From JAGXSE01 sp040757295 (GTDB lineage Bacteria; Bacillota; PH28-bin88), in NCBI GenBank assembly GCA_040757295.1, contig JBFLXH010000045.1, positions 1 through 19,639 on the forward strand: a stretch of 19,639 nucleotides of DNA, written 5' to 3'. Both the position numbers and the translations under genes were made by a program. Positions 1-7,330 of the stretch are shown here, piece after piece (within the stretch, counting starts at the first letter, position 1; each line of letters begins with the position of its first letter). The notes beneath the pieces are model-generated. The model was not told where the DNA came from and did no database searches. It was given only the letters and a program-made list of their open reading frames with translations.

Positions 1-159
1 GAATTTCATACTCGGCTTCATTATGATAATGCAATTTTATCCCTTGCCGAGTATATAATGAGCGAGGCCACTAATTATTCATTGATTTACCGTGGCCTCA
101 AAGCGAATTTCATACTCGGCTTCATTAAGATAATGCAATTTAATCCCTTGCCGAGTATA
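1..159 (-). repeat. Two-hairpin palindromic repeat, A-B-A array (copy 1)
   Basis: This is an alternating array of two hairpins. Hairpin A has 9-bp arms ATACTCGGC/GCCGAGTAT (8-16 with 46-54, and again 112-120 with 150-158), each with a 29-nt loop. Hairpin B has 8-bp arms GAGGCCAC/GTGGCCTC (64-71 with 92-99) with a 20-nt loop. The A-to-A period is 104 bp. The same unit recurs in the opposite orientation at 10445, 19091 and 19518, and in rearranged form at 7164. The window opens inside the array (positions 1-7 are the linker that normally joins A to B), so the array continues upstream. The A loop also holds the small palindrome ATTATGATAAT. Confidence 0.9.
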
Positions 160-326
160 TAATTGCATAAGCCGATGGGAATAACTAGTACGCATTTCTT
201 GTTAATTAGGAATAATCTGCTTTGCCCGGCATAATTACCAACCGGGGAAAAGCTTTAGGCAGCAGGAATTGGGCTTTCTGTTGCAGAATGTAGATGAAAC
301 ACAATGGGCTTTTGAGGGGTGTTGGC

Positions 327-641
327 ATGCCTGTGCATGACAAAGAGGTAGATATTGCAAGGAATTTCCGCCTGCTGGAGTGGCTGAAGGCTGAGTTGGT
401 AGGAGGGGTTGCCGCCCTTTTGCGGGCAGCGGTTAAGGGCAGCCAAGAAGCCATTTTGGATGCTTTGGCGGGAATAGTAGTGACAGCCTATCTCTTAGGA
501 AAACGCCTGGGGGTAAGTTTTGCCCGCCTGGACGCCAAAATGCGGGACAAGTTGGAATCCAGCATCAGCGAGGACCATGAAATTGAATGCTGGTATGGAG
601 ACTTGTCTGCTCTCTTATACCATCTAAAAAGTAAGAGGTGA
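327..641 (+). CDS. MazG-like family protein
   Basis: This is a small, mostly helical protein of 104 residues. The N-terminal run DIARNFRLLEWLKAEL and the following helices (residues about 10-60, with LLRAAVKG and AILDALAGIVVTAYLLGK) fit the all-alpha MazG-like family of Firmicutes. I do not see the full EExxE...ExxD metal-binding set of true MazG pyrophosphatases, so nucleotide hydrolysis is not demonstrated. The ATG at 327 is preferred over an upstream ATG at 294 because GAGGGGT (314-320) lies 6 nt before it. The gene is first in a run that continues through the DUF2232 protein, L9, LonC and DnaB with overlaps or very short gaps, so it is probably co-transcribed with them. The family call rests on pattern recognition and on this gene order as I remember it from related Clostridia. 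Confidence 0.65.
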   Translation: MPVHDKEVDIARNFRLLEWLKAELVGGVAALLRAAVKGSQEAILDALAGIVVTAYLLGKRLGVSFARLDAKMRDKLESSISEDHEIECWYGDLSALLYHLKSKR

Positions 642-646
642 AGCCA

Positions 647-1627
647 TTGGCTAGAGATCAGGTTTCTTTTATGGTGGAAGGGGCTCTAATGGCTGCTCTG
701 ACAGCTGTATTGGCTCTTATCGGCCTGTTAGTGCCTCCCCTGATGCTGGTAACCAGCCTGATCTGGACTATCCCTATAGTAGTCCTGATTGTCAGGCGGG
801 ATTTAAAAACCGGAGTCATGGCCACAGTCGTGGCTGCTTTTTTAGTGACTCTAGTGGTCGGTCCGGTTAAGTCCTTTTTTTTGATCATGCAGTTTGGGGG
901 CCTCGGTTTGGTTTATGGGTATTTATTCAAGGTCAGGGTTAGCAGTGGAAACGCTCTCCTTAGCGGCGCTTTGGTGGCAGCAGCTTCCACAGCCTTGGCG
1001 ATAGGGCTTTCCTTTTTGATCATGGGAGGCTCTTTTGCCAACTTGGAGGCTACCAGCAGGGAAACTGCGGATGCTATGATTGAAGCTTACCGCAAGGCGG
1101 GGGTTTTGGACAGCATAACTCGCGGAGAAATGACACCCGAAGAACTGGCCGATGCCATGGTAAAGATGATGACTGTTCTCTTGCCGGGAGCCTTGGTTAT
1201 TGGGGGAGTTTTTTCAGCTTTTATCAATTTTATACTGTCAAGGGCAGTTGTTAAGCGGTTAGGACTTTATTCGCCGTACCTGCCCCCCTTCAGACGCTGG
1301 CAGCTGCCCTGGTACATGGTTTGGGGCTTTATTGCCGGCCTGGGCTTTTGGCTCTTAGGCGACTACTTGGCAGTAAGGTGGTTGGCTGTGGCCGGTCAGA
1401 ATATCCTCTATGTTTTCTTGCCCATTCTCTTTGTAATTGGCCTTTCGGTAGCAACTTATTTCTATCACCGCTGGTCTTGGCCTATCTTTTTCAAGGTGAT
1501 GGCTCTGGTACTGGCTGTTTTATATTTGCCCATGGTTGTAATGACTTTAATGGTGGTAGGATTACTGGACACCTTGTTTAATTACCGAAAGATAACCGGT
1601 GACGAGGAGGAGGGAAGACCGGCATGA
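647..1627 (+). CDS. yybS: YybS-like DUF2232 integral membrane protein
   Basis: This is a polytopic membrane protein of about 326 residues. Hydrophobic segments fall roughly at residues 10-50 (two), 55-85, 90-125 (two), 175-200, 222-245, 255-280 and 290-312, so about eight spans. A hydrophilic helical insertion at about 132-170 is rich in Glu and Ala. This layout and the position just before rplI match the DUF2232/YybS family, which sits next to rplI in many Firmicutes. Its biochemical role is not established; the fold resembles small substrate-binding transporter components, but that is inference. The TTG at 647 is chosen because AGAGGTG (634-640) is spaced 6 nt ahead; a GTG at 638 would overlap that ribosome binding site. 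The stop overlaps the rplI start (ATGA), so the two are translationally coupled. Confidence 0.8.
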   Translation: MARDQVSFMVEGALMAALTAVLALIGLLVPPLMLVTSLIWTIPIVVLIVRRDLKTGVMATVVAAFLVTLVVGPVKSFFLIMQFGGLGLVYGYLFKVRVSSGNALLSGALVAAASTALAIGLSFLIMGGSFANLEATSRETADAMIEAYRKAGVLDSITRGEMTPEELADAMVKMMTVLLPGALVIGGVFSAFINFILSRAVVKRLGLYSPYLPPFRRWQLPWYMVWGFIAGLGFWLLGDYLAVRWLAVAGQNILYVFLPILFVIGLSVATYFYHRWSWPIFFKVMALVLAVLYLPMVVMTLMVVGLLDTLFNYRKITGDEEEGRPA

Positions 1628-2088
1628 AAATGATCCTAATCCAGGATGTAAAGACTCTGGGTAAAAAGGGGGATGTGGTGGAAGTATCCGATGGCTACGG
1701 TCGCAATTATTTGCTGCCCAGGGGATTGGCTATTGAGGCCACCGCTGGTGCCCTTAAAGAAAGAACTCAGCAGCAGCAGCGCCAAGAACAGAAAAAACAG
1801 CAAGAGCTGCGCCAGGCCAAAAATCTGGGGGAAAAACTGGCAGGCCTTAATTTAACCATTGCGACCAGGGCGGGCGAAAGCGGGAAACTGTTTGGTTCTG
1901 TTACCAGCAAGGAGATTTCGGAGCAGGTGCAAAAGGCAGCCGGCATTGTTTTGGACAAGCGTAAAATAGAACTGAAAGAGCCTATTAAAGCTGTGGGTAA
2001 CCATACAGTAGCGATTAAGCTGCACCCTGAACTGGCACCGGTTCAACTGATCATTCGAGTAATCGGCGACACCAAAGAAAGGGGTTAG
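1624..2088 (+). CDS. rplI: 50S ribosomal protein L9
   Basis: L9 binds 23S rRNA near the base of the L1 stalk and helps keep the reading frame. The N-terminal domain is unmistakable: MKMILIQDVKTLGKKGDVV followed by DGYGRNYLLPRGLA within residues 1-45. A charged Gln/Lys/Glu-rich connecting helix covers residues about 42-78, and the C-terminal domain (GKLFGSVTSKEI, then KAVGNHTVAIKLHPEL) fills the rest. At 154 residues it is slightly longer than the usual 148-150, with a few extra residues at the C-terminus. GAGGAGGAGG (1603-1612) precedes the ATG, which overlaps the DUF2232 stop. The lonC start follows the stop by only 2 nt. Confidence 0.97.
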   Translation: MKMILIQDVKTLGKKGDVVEVSDGYGRNYLLPRGLAIEATAGALKERTQQQQRQEQKKQQELRQAKNLGEKLAGLNLTIATRAGESGKLFGSVTSKEISEQVQKAAGIVLDKRKIELKEPIKAVGNHTVAIKLHPELAPVQLIIRVIGDTKERG

Positions 2089-2090
2089 TC

Positions 2091-4016
2091 ATGAAAGGTC
2101 TATTGGAAAAGTACATGGAAGCCTGTGAACAAACCGCGGCTGCTGGCGCATTGGGGGAAAGGACTGACCTGCGGCATCAGGTGACTGCCATGTACAGGAT
2201 TCTGTGCGACTTGTTTGGCACAGACCGGTTGGTGTTCAAAGCCAGCAAGCTGGAAGCGCTGAATCTAATCAAGTCCGAAGTGTTGGCAGAGCGGGTACTG
2301 GGCCTGGAAAAACTTGTTTTTGAGGACCCTACCTTGGATAAAAGGCCGGAAGAGGAAGAAATACCAGCTATTCTTGCAGCCATCCAGGAAGAGATAGCCG
2401 AGATTATTGCCCGCCGGACCATAGAAGAAAAATTGGAAAAGAAGATTGCAGAAAAAATGCAGGAGCGGCATGACGAATACCTGCGGGAGATCAAAAAGCA
2501 GATCCTACGGGAGCAAACAGGGCCGGAGAGTGCTCAGACGTTAAAAAAATTGGCCTTGTTGGAAAAGATTAATCAGACTAAACTGGCCCGCTCAGCTATG
2601 GAGGTTCTCCGGCCGTCCAACCTGGAAGAAATTGTGGGACAAGAACGGGGTGTTAAGGCCTTGGTTTCCAAGCTGGCCTCTCCTTTTCCCCAGCATGTGC
2701 TGCTTTATGGCCCTCCGGGAGTGGGCAAGACCACAGCGGCCAGGTTAGCTTTGGAAGCCGCTAAGTCCTTGGGCTGCAGCCCCTTTAGCGGAGACGCCCC
2801 CTTTATAGAAGTAAATGGAGCTACCCTGCGCTGGGATCCCAGAGAAGTCACCAATCCTCTTTTGGGTTCAGTTCATGACCCTATTTACCAAGGCGCTAGG
2901 AAAGACCTGGCTGATACCGGTATTCCGGAACCAAAACTGGGGCTGGTAACCGATGCCCATGGAGGGGTCCTGTTTATCGATGAAATCGGGGAGATGGATA
3001 ATCTCCTGTTGACTAAACTCCTTAAAGTGCTGGAAGACAAGCGGGTGGAATTTGATTCTTCCTACTATGATCCCCATGACCCCAATGTGCCCCAGTATAT
3101 CCGGAAGATCTTTGAGGAGGGCGCTCCGGCTGATTTTGTGCTGATTGGAGCAACAACCAGGGACCCGTCAGAACTGAATCCAGCCTTACGGTCCCGTTGT
3201 GCTGAAGTGTATTTTGAACCGCTGAACCCCGGCGACATCCAGGAGATCATTCGCCGGGCTGCCTTAAAGCTGAAAGTGGACCTGGATCCAGAGGTGCCGG
3301 AAATTATCAGCGAGTATACCATTGAGGGCAGGAAAGCGAATAACATCTTGGCGGATGCTTATGGGCTGGCTTTATATAAAAAAGATACTGGGATTAAAGG
3401 CCGCAAAAGAAAACTAAGAGTAACCGCGGCGGACGTGTACGAGGTCCTGCAAAGCGCTCGGATGACCCCCTATGTAATAGCTAGGGCTAGCGCTGCCTCT
3501 GAGGTAGGCCACATCTTTGGCTTGGGCGTGGCCGGCTTTGTTGGCTCTGTACTGGAGATTGAAGCCGTCGCCTTTTCAGCCCGGGAACCTGGCAAAGGAA
3601 GCCTGCGCTTTAATGAAACTGCCGGGACAATGGCCAGGGACTCCGTATTTAATGCAGCCTCAGTTTTTCGCAAACTGACAGGGGATGAACTTGATAACTA
3701 TGACATTCATGTCAATGTGGTGGGCGGTGGCCATATCGACGGGCCATCAGCCGGCGCGGCCATTATGCTGGCCATTATGAGCGCGGTTCAAAACAAGGGC
3801 TTGCGCCAGGATGTGGCCGTTACCGGGGAACTCTCCATCCAGGGAAGAATAAAGCCTGTCGGCGGAATAACAGAAAAAATCTATGGGGCCAAACAAGCAG
3901 GTGTAAAGACAGTATTAATTCCGAAGGACAACCAGCCGGATGTGCCGGCAAACCTGAAGGGAATAAAAGCGGTGCCGGTGGCCACCATTGAAGAGGCCTT
4001 AGGATATGTTTTTTAG
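2091..4016 (+). CDS. lonC: LonC-type ATP-dependent protease
   Basis: This is an AAA+ serine protease of the Lon family, 641 residues. It lacks the long LonA N-terminal domain. In its place are about 170 charged, helical, probably coiled-coil residues (for example EEKLEKKIAEKMQERHDEYL). Walker A is GPPGVGKT at 207-214 and Walker B is VLFIDE at 293-298. An acidic, proline-rich insertion near residues 320-345 (SSYYDPHDPNVPQYI) is followed by the sensor and lid region. The C-terminal protease domain carries the Ser-Lys dyad: Ser553 in DGPSAGAA and Lys596 in GGITEKIYGAKQAG. Length and layout fit the LonC subfamily, which by family knowledge is restricted to a subset of endospore formers; a sporulation role is inferred from that. 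It is intact and lies in the operon between rplI and dnaB, 2 nt after rplI. Confidence 0.9.
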   Translation: MKGLLEKYMEACEQTAAAGALGERTDLRHQVTAMYRILCDLFGTDRLVFKASKLEALNLIKSEVLAERVLGLEKLVFEDPTLDKRPEEEEIPAILAAIQEEIAEIIARRTIEEKLEKKIAEKMQERHDEYLREIKKQILREQTGPESAQTLKKLALLEKINQTKLARSAMEVLRPSNLEEIVGQERGVKALVSKLASPFPQHVLLYGPPGVGKTTAARLALEAAKSLGCSPFSGDAPFIEVNGATLRWDPREVTNPLLGSVHDPIYQGARKDLADTGIPEPKLGLVTDAHGGVLFIDEIGEMDNLLLTKLLKVLEDKRVEFDSSYYDPHDPNVPQYIRKIFEEGAPADFVLIGATTRDPSELNPALRSRCAEVYFEPLNPGDIQEIIRRAALKLKVDLDPEVPEIISEYTIEGRKANNILADAYGLALYKKDTGIKGRKRKLRVTAADVYEVLQSARMTPYVIARASAASEVGHIFGLGVAGFVGSVLEIEAVAFSAREPGKGSLRFNETAGTMARDSVFNAASVFRKLTGDELDNYDIHVNVVGGGHIDGPSAGAAIMLAIMSAVQNKGLRQDVAVTGELSIQGRIKPVGGITEKIYGAKQAGVKTVLIPKDNQPDVPANLKGIKAVPVATIEEALGYVF

Positions 4017-4047
4017 CCTGGGCTGAAAAAACGGGGAGGTGGAGAGG

Positions 4048-5373
4048 TTGCTGGAACGGGTGCCCCCCCACAATACAGAGGCAGAGCAGGCAGTCTTGGG
4101 TTCTGCCCTGCTGGAAAAAGAAGCTATTTATGCAGTGATGGAAATTGTGCGACCGGAAGATTTTTACCGGGAGGCTCACCGGTTAATCTTCCAATCCATC
4201 TTAACCCTCTTGGAAAAAGCCCAACCGGTGGACCTTCTTACAGTTACTGATAATCTACGTTCAAGGGGTGAGTTGGAACGGGCCGGAGGCCTTTCCTATA
4301 TTGCCACTTTGGCCAATATTGTGCCTACAGCGGCTAATGCGGCCTACTATGCCCAGATAGTAGCCGATAAGGCCCTAGTCAGAAACCTGATTAATTCTTC
4401 TACCGAGGTTGTCCAGCAGGCCTTTGAAGGAGTAGAGGATGTCAACCTCTTGCTGGAACAGGCAGAAAAATCGGTTTATGACATTTCCCAGCGGCGGCGT
4501 CGAGGACAATTCTTCCCGATTAAAGAAGTACTGGCAGAGGCCATGGACCACCTGGACAGGTTGGCCAAGCATAAAGGGGAAGTTACCGGCATCCCGACCT
4601 TCCGGGACTTGGATGGACTCTTATCCGGACTTCATCCTAGCGACCTGATTATTTGCGCGGCCCGCCCCGGGATGGGCAAGACCTCTTTTTGCTTGAATAT
4701 CGCCCAGAATATTGCTGTAAAGCATTCCATTACCGTTGGCATATTCAGCCTCGAAATGTCTAGGGAGCAGCTGGCTTTGCGGATGCTGTCGGCTCAGGCC
4801 ATGGTTGATCAACACAAGCTCCGATCGGGCCGCCTTAATGATGAAGATCTGGGCAAGATTAGCAGGGCGGCCGCGGTGTTGGCGGAAGCCCCTATTTTTA
4901 TTGATGATACTCCCGGGGTCACCATGGTTGAAGTCAGGGCCAAATCCCGCCGCATGAAAAACGAGCGGGGATTGGGTCTGGTCATCATAGACTATTTACA
5001 GTTGATGCAGCCTGGGAACCGGAAGACAGAAAACCGGCAGCAGGAGATCTCGGAAATCTCTCGCTCCTTAAAGGCTTTGGCCAGGGAGCTGAATGTGCCG
5101 GTGTTGGCCTTGTCCCAGTTATCCAGAGCGGTGGAGCAATCCCAGGATAAACGCCCGAGCCTTAGCCACCTGCGGGAATCCGGCGCTCTGGAGCAGGACA
5201 GCGATTGCGTCATTTTTATTCACCGGCCGGAGTACTTTGACCGGGATACGGAAAAAAAGGGTATTGCGGAAATAATTGTGGCCAAACACCGCCATGGGCC
5301 GGTGGGGACTGTTGAGATGGCCTTCCTGCCGGAGTTTACCAGGTTTGTCGACCTGGCTCGGGAACCGGCTTAA
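4048..5373 (+). CDS. dnaB: Replicative DNA helicase DnaB
   Basis: This is the hexameric 5'-3' helicase of the replication fork (called DnaC in Bacillus subtilis). The N-terminal primase-interacting domain starts with RVPPHNTEAEQAVLGSAL and a linker helix follows at about 150-170. The RecA-like motor domain has Walker A ARPGMGKTS (Lys211 counting from this start), Walker B LVIIDYLQLM, and the LSQLSRAVE...RPSLSHLRESGALEQDSD region that contains DNA-binding and sensor elements. The protein is 441 residues, a normal length, and there is no intein at the P-loop, a common insertion site in this family. TTG 4048 is preferred because GGAGGT (4035-4040) is about 7 nt upstream; a GTG at 4039 in the same frame overlaps that site. 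It closes the housekeeping operon, 31 nt after lonC. Confidence 0.95.
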   Translation: MLERVPPHNTEAEQAVLGSALLEKEAIYAVMEIVRPEDFYREAHRLIFQSILTLLEKAQPVDLLTVTDNLRSRGELERAGGLSYIATLANIVPTAANAAYYAQIVADKALVRNLINSSTEVVQQAFEGVEDVNLLLEQAEKSVYDISQRRRRGQFFPIKEVLAEAMDHLDRLAKHKGEVTGIPTFRDLDGLLSGLHPSDLIICAARPGMGKTSFCLNIAQNIAVKHSITVGIFSLEMSREQLALRMLSAQAMVDQHKLRSGRLNDEDLGKISRAAAVLAEAPIFIDDTPGVTMVEVRAKSRRMKNERGLGLVIIDYLQLMQPGNRKTENRQQEISEISRSLKALARELNVPVLALSQLSRAVEQSQDKRPSLSHLRESGALEQDSDCVIFIHRPEYFDRDTEKKGIAEIIVAKHRHGPVGTVEMAFLPEFTRFVDLAREPA

Positions 5374-5385
5374 CCAAATAACGTG

Positions 5386-5406
5386 GCCGCATGATGCCGC
5401 TTTTTT
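5386..5406 (+). terminator. Weak intrinsic terminator after dnaB
   Basis: GCCGCA (5386-5391) can pair with TGCCGC (5395-5400) except for one internal C-C mismatch, with a 3-nt loop, and a run of six T follows directly. The short, mismatched stem makes this a weak call. It is supported mainly by position, 12 nt after the dnaB stop and before an independent ribosome binding site for the next gene. Confidence 0.4.
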
Positions 5407-5517
5407 GTTCCTTTCTTGCAGGAAAAACTTCCCTGGCGAAGAAAACTCTTGCTAGCTGGTAATAGATCCCCGGATACGGGAGAGGCTATATTTATATTTA
5501 ATTAGGAGGCGGAGCAA

Positions 5518-6033
5518 ATGGACGTAATGGAAACCGTAGCTCAGATGATGGCGTTATCAGCCAGGACGGCGCCGAAAGCAGGGGGAAAAGACTATATTGA
5601 ATTAAAGGTAGTGCAAGGAGAGGACCTGACAAAGATGGCGGAAGCCATGATCGAATATGGCGTTAAGACGGGTAAAAAGAATTTTGACCGAGATGGCAAT
5701 AATGTGCGTAATTCGGCCGCGGTTTTACTGGTAGCTCTGAAGAACGCCGTACCTGTTGCTATGGACTGCGGAGCTTGCGGCTTTGCCAGGTGTGCCGAAC
5801 TGCCAAAGCCCAAGGAAGGCCCTGAATTTGACGGTCCTTGGTGCGCCTGGCGGATGATGGACTTGGGCATTGCTCTGGGTTCTGCTGTCAAGACGGCCAG
5901 CATCCTGAACGCAGATAACCGGATTATGTACCGGGTTGGGGTGGTGGCCAGGCAGCTGGGGATGATCGAGGGCCAGGTGGTTGTAGGTATTCCCATTGCT
6001 GGCACCGGAAAAAGCATTTATTTCGACCGCTAA
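5518..6033 (+). CDS. DUF2148 ferredoxin-domain protein
   Basis: This is a protein of 171 residues with a compact cysteine cluster: Cys84, Cys87 and Cys92 (CGACGFARC), then Cys109 in GPWCAWR. That pattern is typical of the DUF2148 family in anaerobic bacteria and archaea and suggests a [4Fe-4S] cluster; the cluster and a redox role are inferred. A Gly/Ala-rich C-terminal half (LGIALGSAVKTASIL, and VGIPIAGTGKSIYFDR at the end) is also typical of the family. No substrate is known to me. The ATG is preceded by AGGAGGCGG with proper spacing. A strong terminator follows at 6120-6140, so the gene appears monocistronic, lying between the DnaB operon and the transaminase gene. Confidence 0.85.
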   Translation: MDVMETVAQMMALSARTAPKAGGKDYIELKVVQGEDLTKMAEAMIEYGVKTGKKNFDRDGNNVRNSAAVLLVALKNAVPVAMDCGACGFARCAELPKPKEGPEFDGPWCAWRMMDLGIALGSAVKTASILNADNRIMYRVGVVARQLGMIEGQVVVGIPIAGTGKSIYFDR

Positions 6034-6119
6034 AAACGATATTACGGCACAGCAACTGATTTGGTGCCGGTCCGGGTGCTGGAAGAATTATTGGCATCCT
6101 TGGTTTACGATTAATTGGT

Positions 6120-6140
6120 CCGGCTTGAAGCCGGTTTTTT
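6120..6140 (+). terminator. Intrinsic terminator after the DUF2148 gene
   Basis: A perfect 6-bp stem CCGGCT/AGCCGG (6120-6125 with 6129-6134) with a TGA loop is followed directly by six T. It lies 87 nt after the stop of the DUF2148 gene. Confidence 0.8.
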
Positions 6141-6246
6141 CGTGGGAAGAAAAAGCAGGGAATAATTGTATAAACGGCAGGAAATAAACTTTGAAACATA
6201 AAAATATTATGCACAAAGGATGATGCAATAAAAGGAGGAAGAATAA

Positions 6247-7104
6247 ATGCCGGAATTAGTCTATTTGAACGGGGAAATCATGGATTTTGCCAGTGCCAGG
6301 GTGCCCGTAGAAGACCGGGGTTATCAATTTGGCGATGGGATCTACGAAGTGGTCCGGTGCTATAACGGACGACCGTTTGCCCTGCTGCCCCACCTGGAGC
6401 GGTTATACAAGAGCGCTGCCGCCATTGAAATCCCAATGCCCCATGAACTGCCGGAAATGGCTCGTCTGGCGGTCAAATTCCTTGAACAAAGCGAAATAAA
6501 AGAGGCGGAGCTATATATTCAAATTACCCGGGGGGTGGCTCCCCGGCGCCATCAGTTCCCCGAAGAGGCCACCCCGACCGTGGTAATGACCGTCAGGCCG
6601 GTCCGCCTAAGATCGCCAGAAGTGCGGGAAAAAGGCGCTAAGGTGATTACGCTGCCCGAAGAACGGTGGGCCAATTGCTATATCAAAACCATAAACTTGC
6701 TCCCCAATATTGTGGCCAAGGAAAAAGCAGTTCGCCAGGGAGCCTTTGAAGCCTTGTTTGTTGACCAGGCAAAAGGCATTGTGATAGAAGGGTCCAGCAG
6801 CAACGTATTTGCTGTTGCCGGCGGAGTCCTCTGGACACCGCCTGCCGACCGGCGCATCCTTTCCGGTATTACCAGGAGTTATGCCATAGCCATTGCCAGG
6901 GAAGAGGGGTATGAGGTTAGAGAAGAAGAACTGCCTTTAACAACCCTGCTCCAGGCGGATGAGGTGTTTTTAACCAGTACCGTTACCGAGATGGCTCCGG
7001 TAATTGTGGTTGACGAGACTGTTATTGGCAACGGACAACCAGGGGAAACTTTTGGCAGGATCTACCGGGCCTACCAGGAGCTTTACACCAAAGAGACCAG
7101 TTAG
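6247..7104 (+). CDS. dat: D-amino-acid transaminase
   Basis: This is a fold-type IV PLP aminotransferase that interconverts D-alanine plus 2-oxoglutarate with pyruvate plus D-glutamate, supplying D-Glu for peptidoglycan. The catalytic lysine is Lys147 in YIKTINLLPN. Arg100 and His102 in ITRGVAPRRHQFPE match the carboxylate-trap Arg98/His100 of the Bacillus D-amino-acid transaminase, offset by the same two residues as the lysine. This separates it from branched-chain aminotransferases and from aminodeoxychorismate lyase. The PLP-phosphate region EGSSSNVFAV and the C-terminal LTSTVTEMAPV are intact, and 285 residues is full length. AAAGGAGG precedes the ATG at normal spacing. It stands alone, with a terminator upstream and a diverged palindromic repeat downstream. 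Confidence 0.9.
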   Translation: MPELVYLNGEIMDFASARVPVEDRGYQFGDGIYEVVRCYNGRPFALLPHLERLYKSAAAIEIPMPHELPEMARLAVKFLEQSEIKEAELYIQITRGVAPRRHQFPEEATPTVVMTVRPVRLRSPEVREKGAKVITLPEERWANCYIKTINLLPNIVAKEKAVRQGAFEALFVDQAKGIVIEGSSSNVFAVAGGVLWTPPADRRILSGITRSYAIAIAREEGYEVREEELPLTTLLQADEVFLTSTVTEMAPVIVVDETVIGNGQPGETFGRIYRAYQELYTKETS

Positions 7105-7163
7105 GTATTTGAACAAAATTCCAAATATGCCACCCCCATAATTTTCATGCCTGGTGCGACTTT

Positions 7164-7299
7164 TATAATGAGCGAGGCCACTAATTATTCATTGATCACA
7201 GATGGCTACCCGCTCATAAGCCTACGCTTCTTTAAAGCGGTGGGATATGCTCGGCAAGAAATAAAATTTGATTACAGCCAATGAAGCCGAGCATATATT
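7164..7299. repeat. Diverged, rearranged copy of the two-hairpin repeat (copy 2)
   Basis: The left half of hairpin B (7164-7196, arm GAGGCCAC at 7174-7181) is in the orientation of copy 1, but its right arm has decayed to GATGGCTAC. Hairpin A follows in the opposite orientation, with arms ATATGCTCGGC (7245-7255) and GCCGAGCATAT (7286-7296), a perfect 11-bp stem with a 30-nt loop. Relative to the other copies, an A-T pair in the A stem has become G-C on both arms. The copy fills most of the gap between dat and the S-layer homology gene, and ends about 15 nt before that gene's ribosome binding site. Confidence 0.8.
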
Positions 7300-7330
7300 C
7301 GGAATGAAAATTTTAAGGAGGTAGTGGCAG

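Noticed and set aside
1..159. CRISPR array
   Set aside because: The repeated unit contains two different hairpins at a 104-bp period, and the intervening sequence is the same in each copy rather than unique. No cas genes are present.
638..1627. GTG 638 as start of the DUF2232 protein
   Set aside because: It overlaps the only ribosome binding site (AGAGGTG); TTG 647 has that site at 6 nt, which is the normal distance.
2091..4016. LonA or LonB instead of LonC
   Set aside because: The LonA N-terminal domain is absent and the protein, at 641 residues, is longer than LonB, with a long charged N-terminal helix region as in LonC. A phylogeny would settle it.
7268..7299. Promoter for the SLH gene inside the diverged repeat
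   Set aside because: TTGATT and TATATT are present but 20 nt apart, too far for a standard sigma-A promoter, so it is not listed as a feature.
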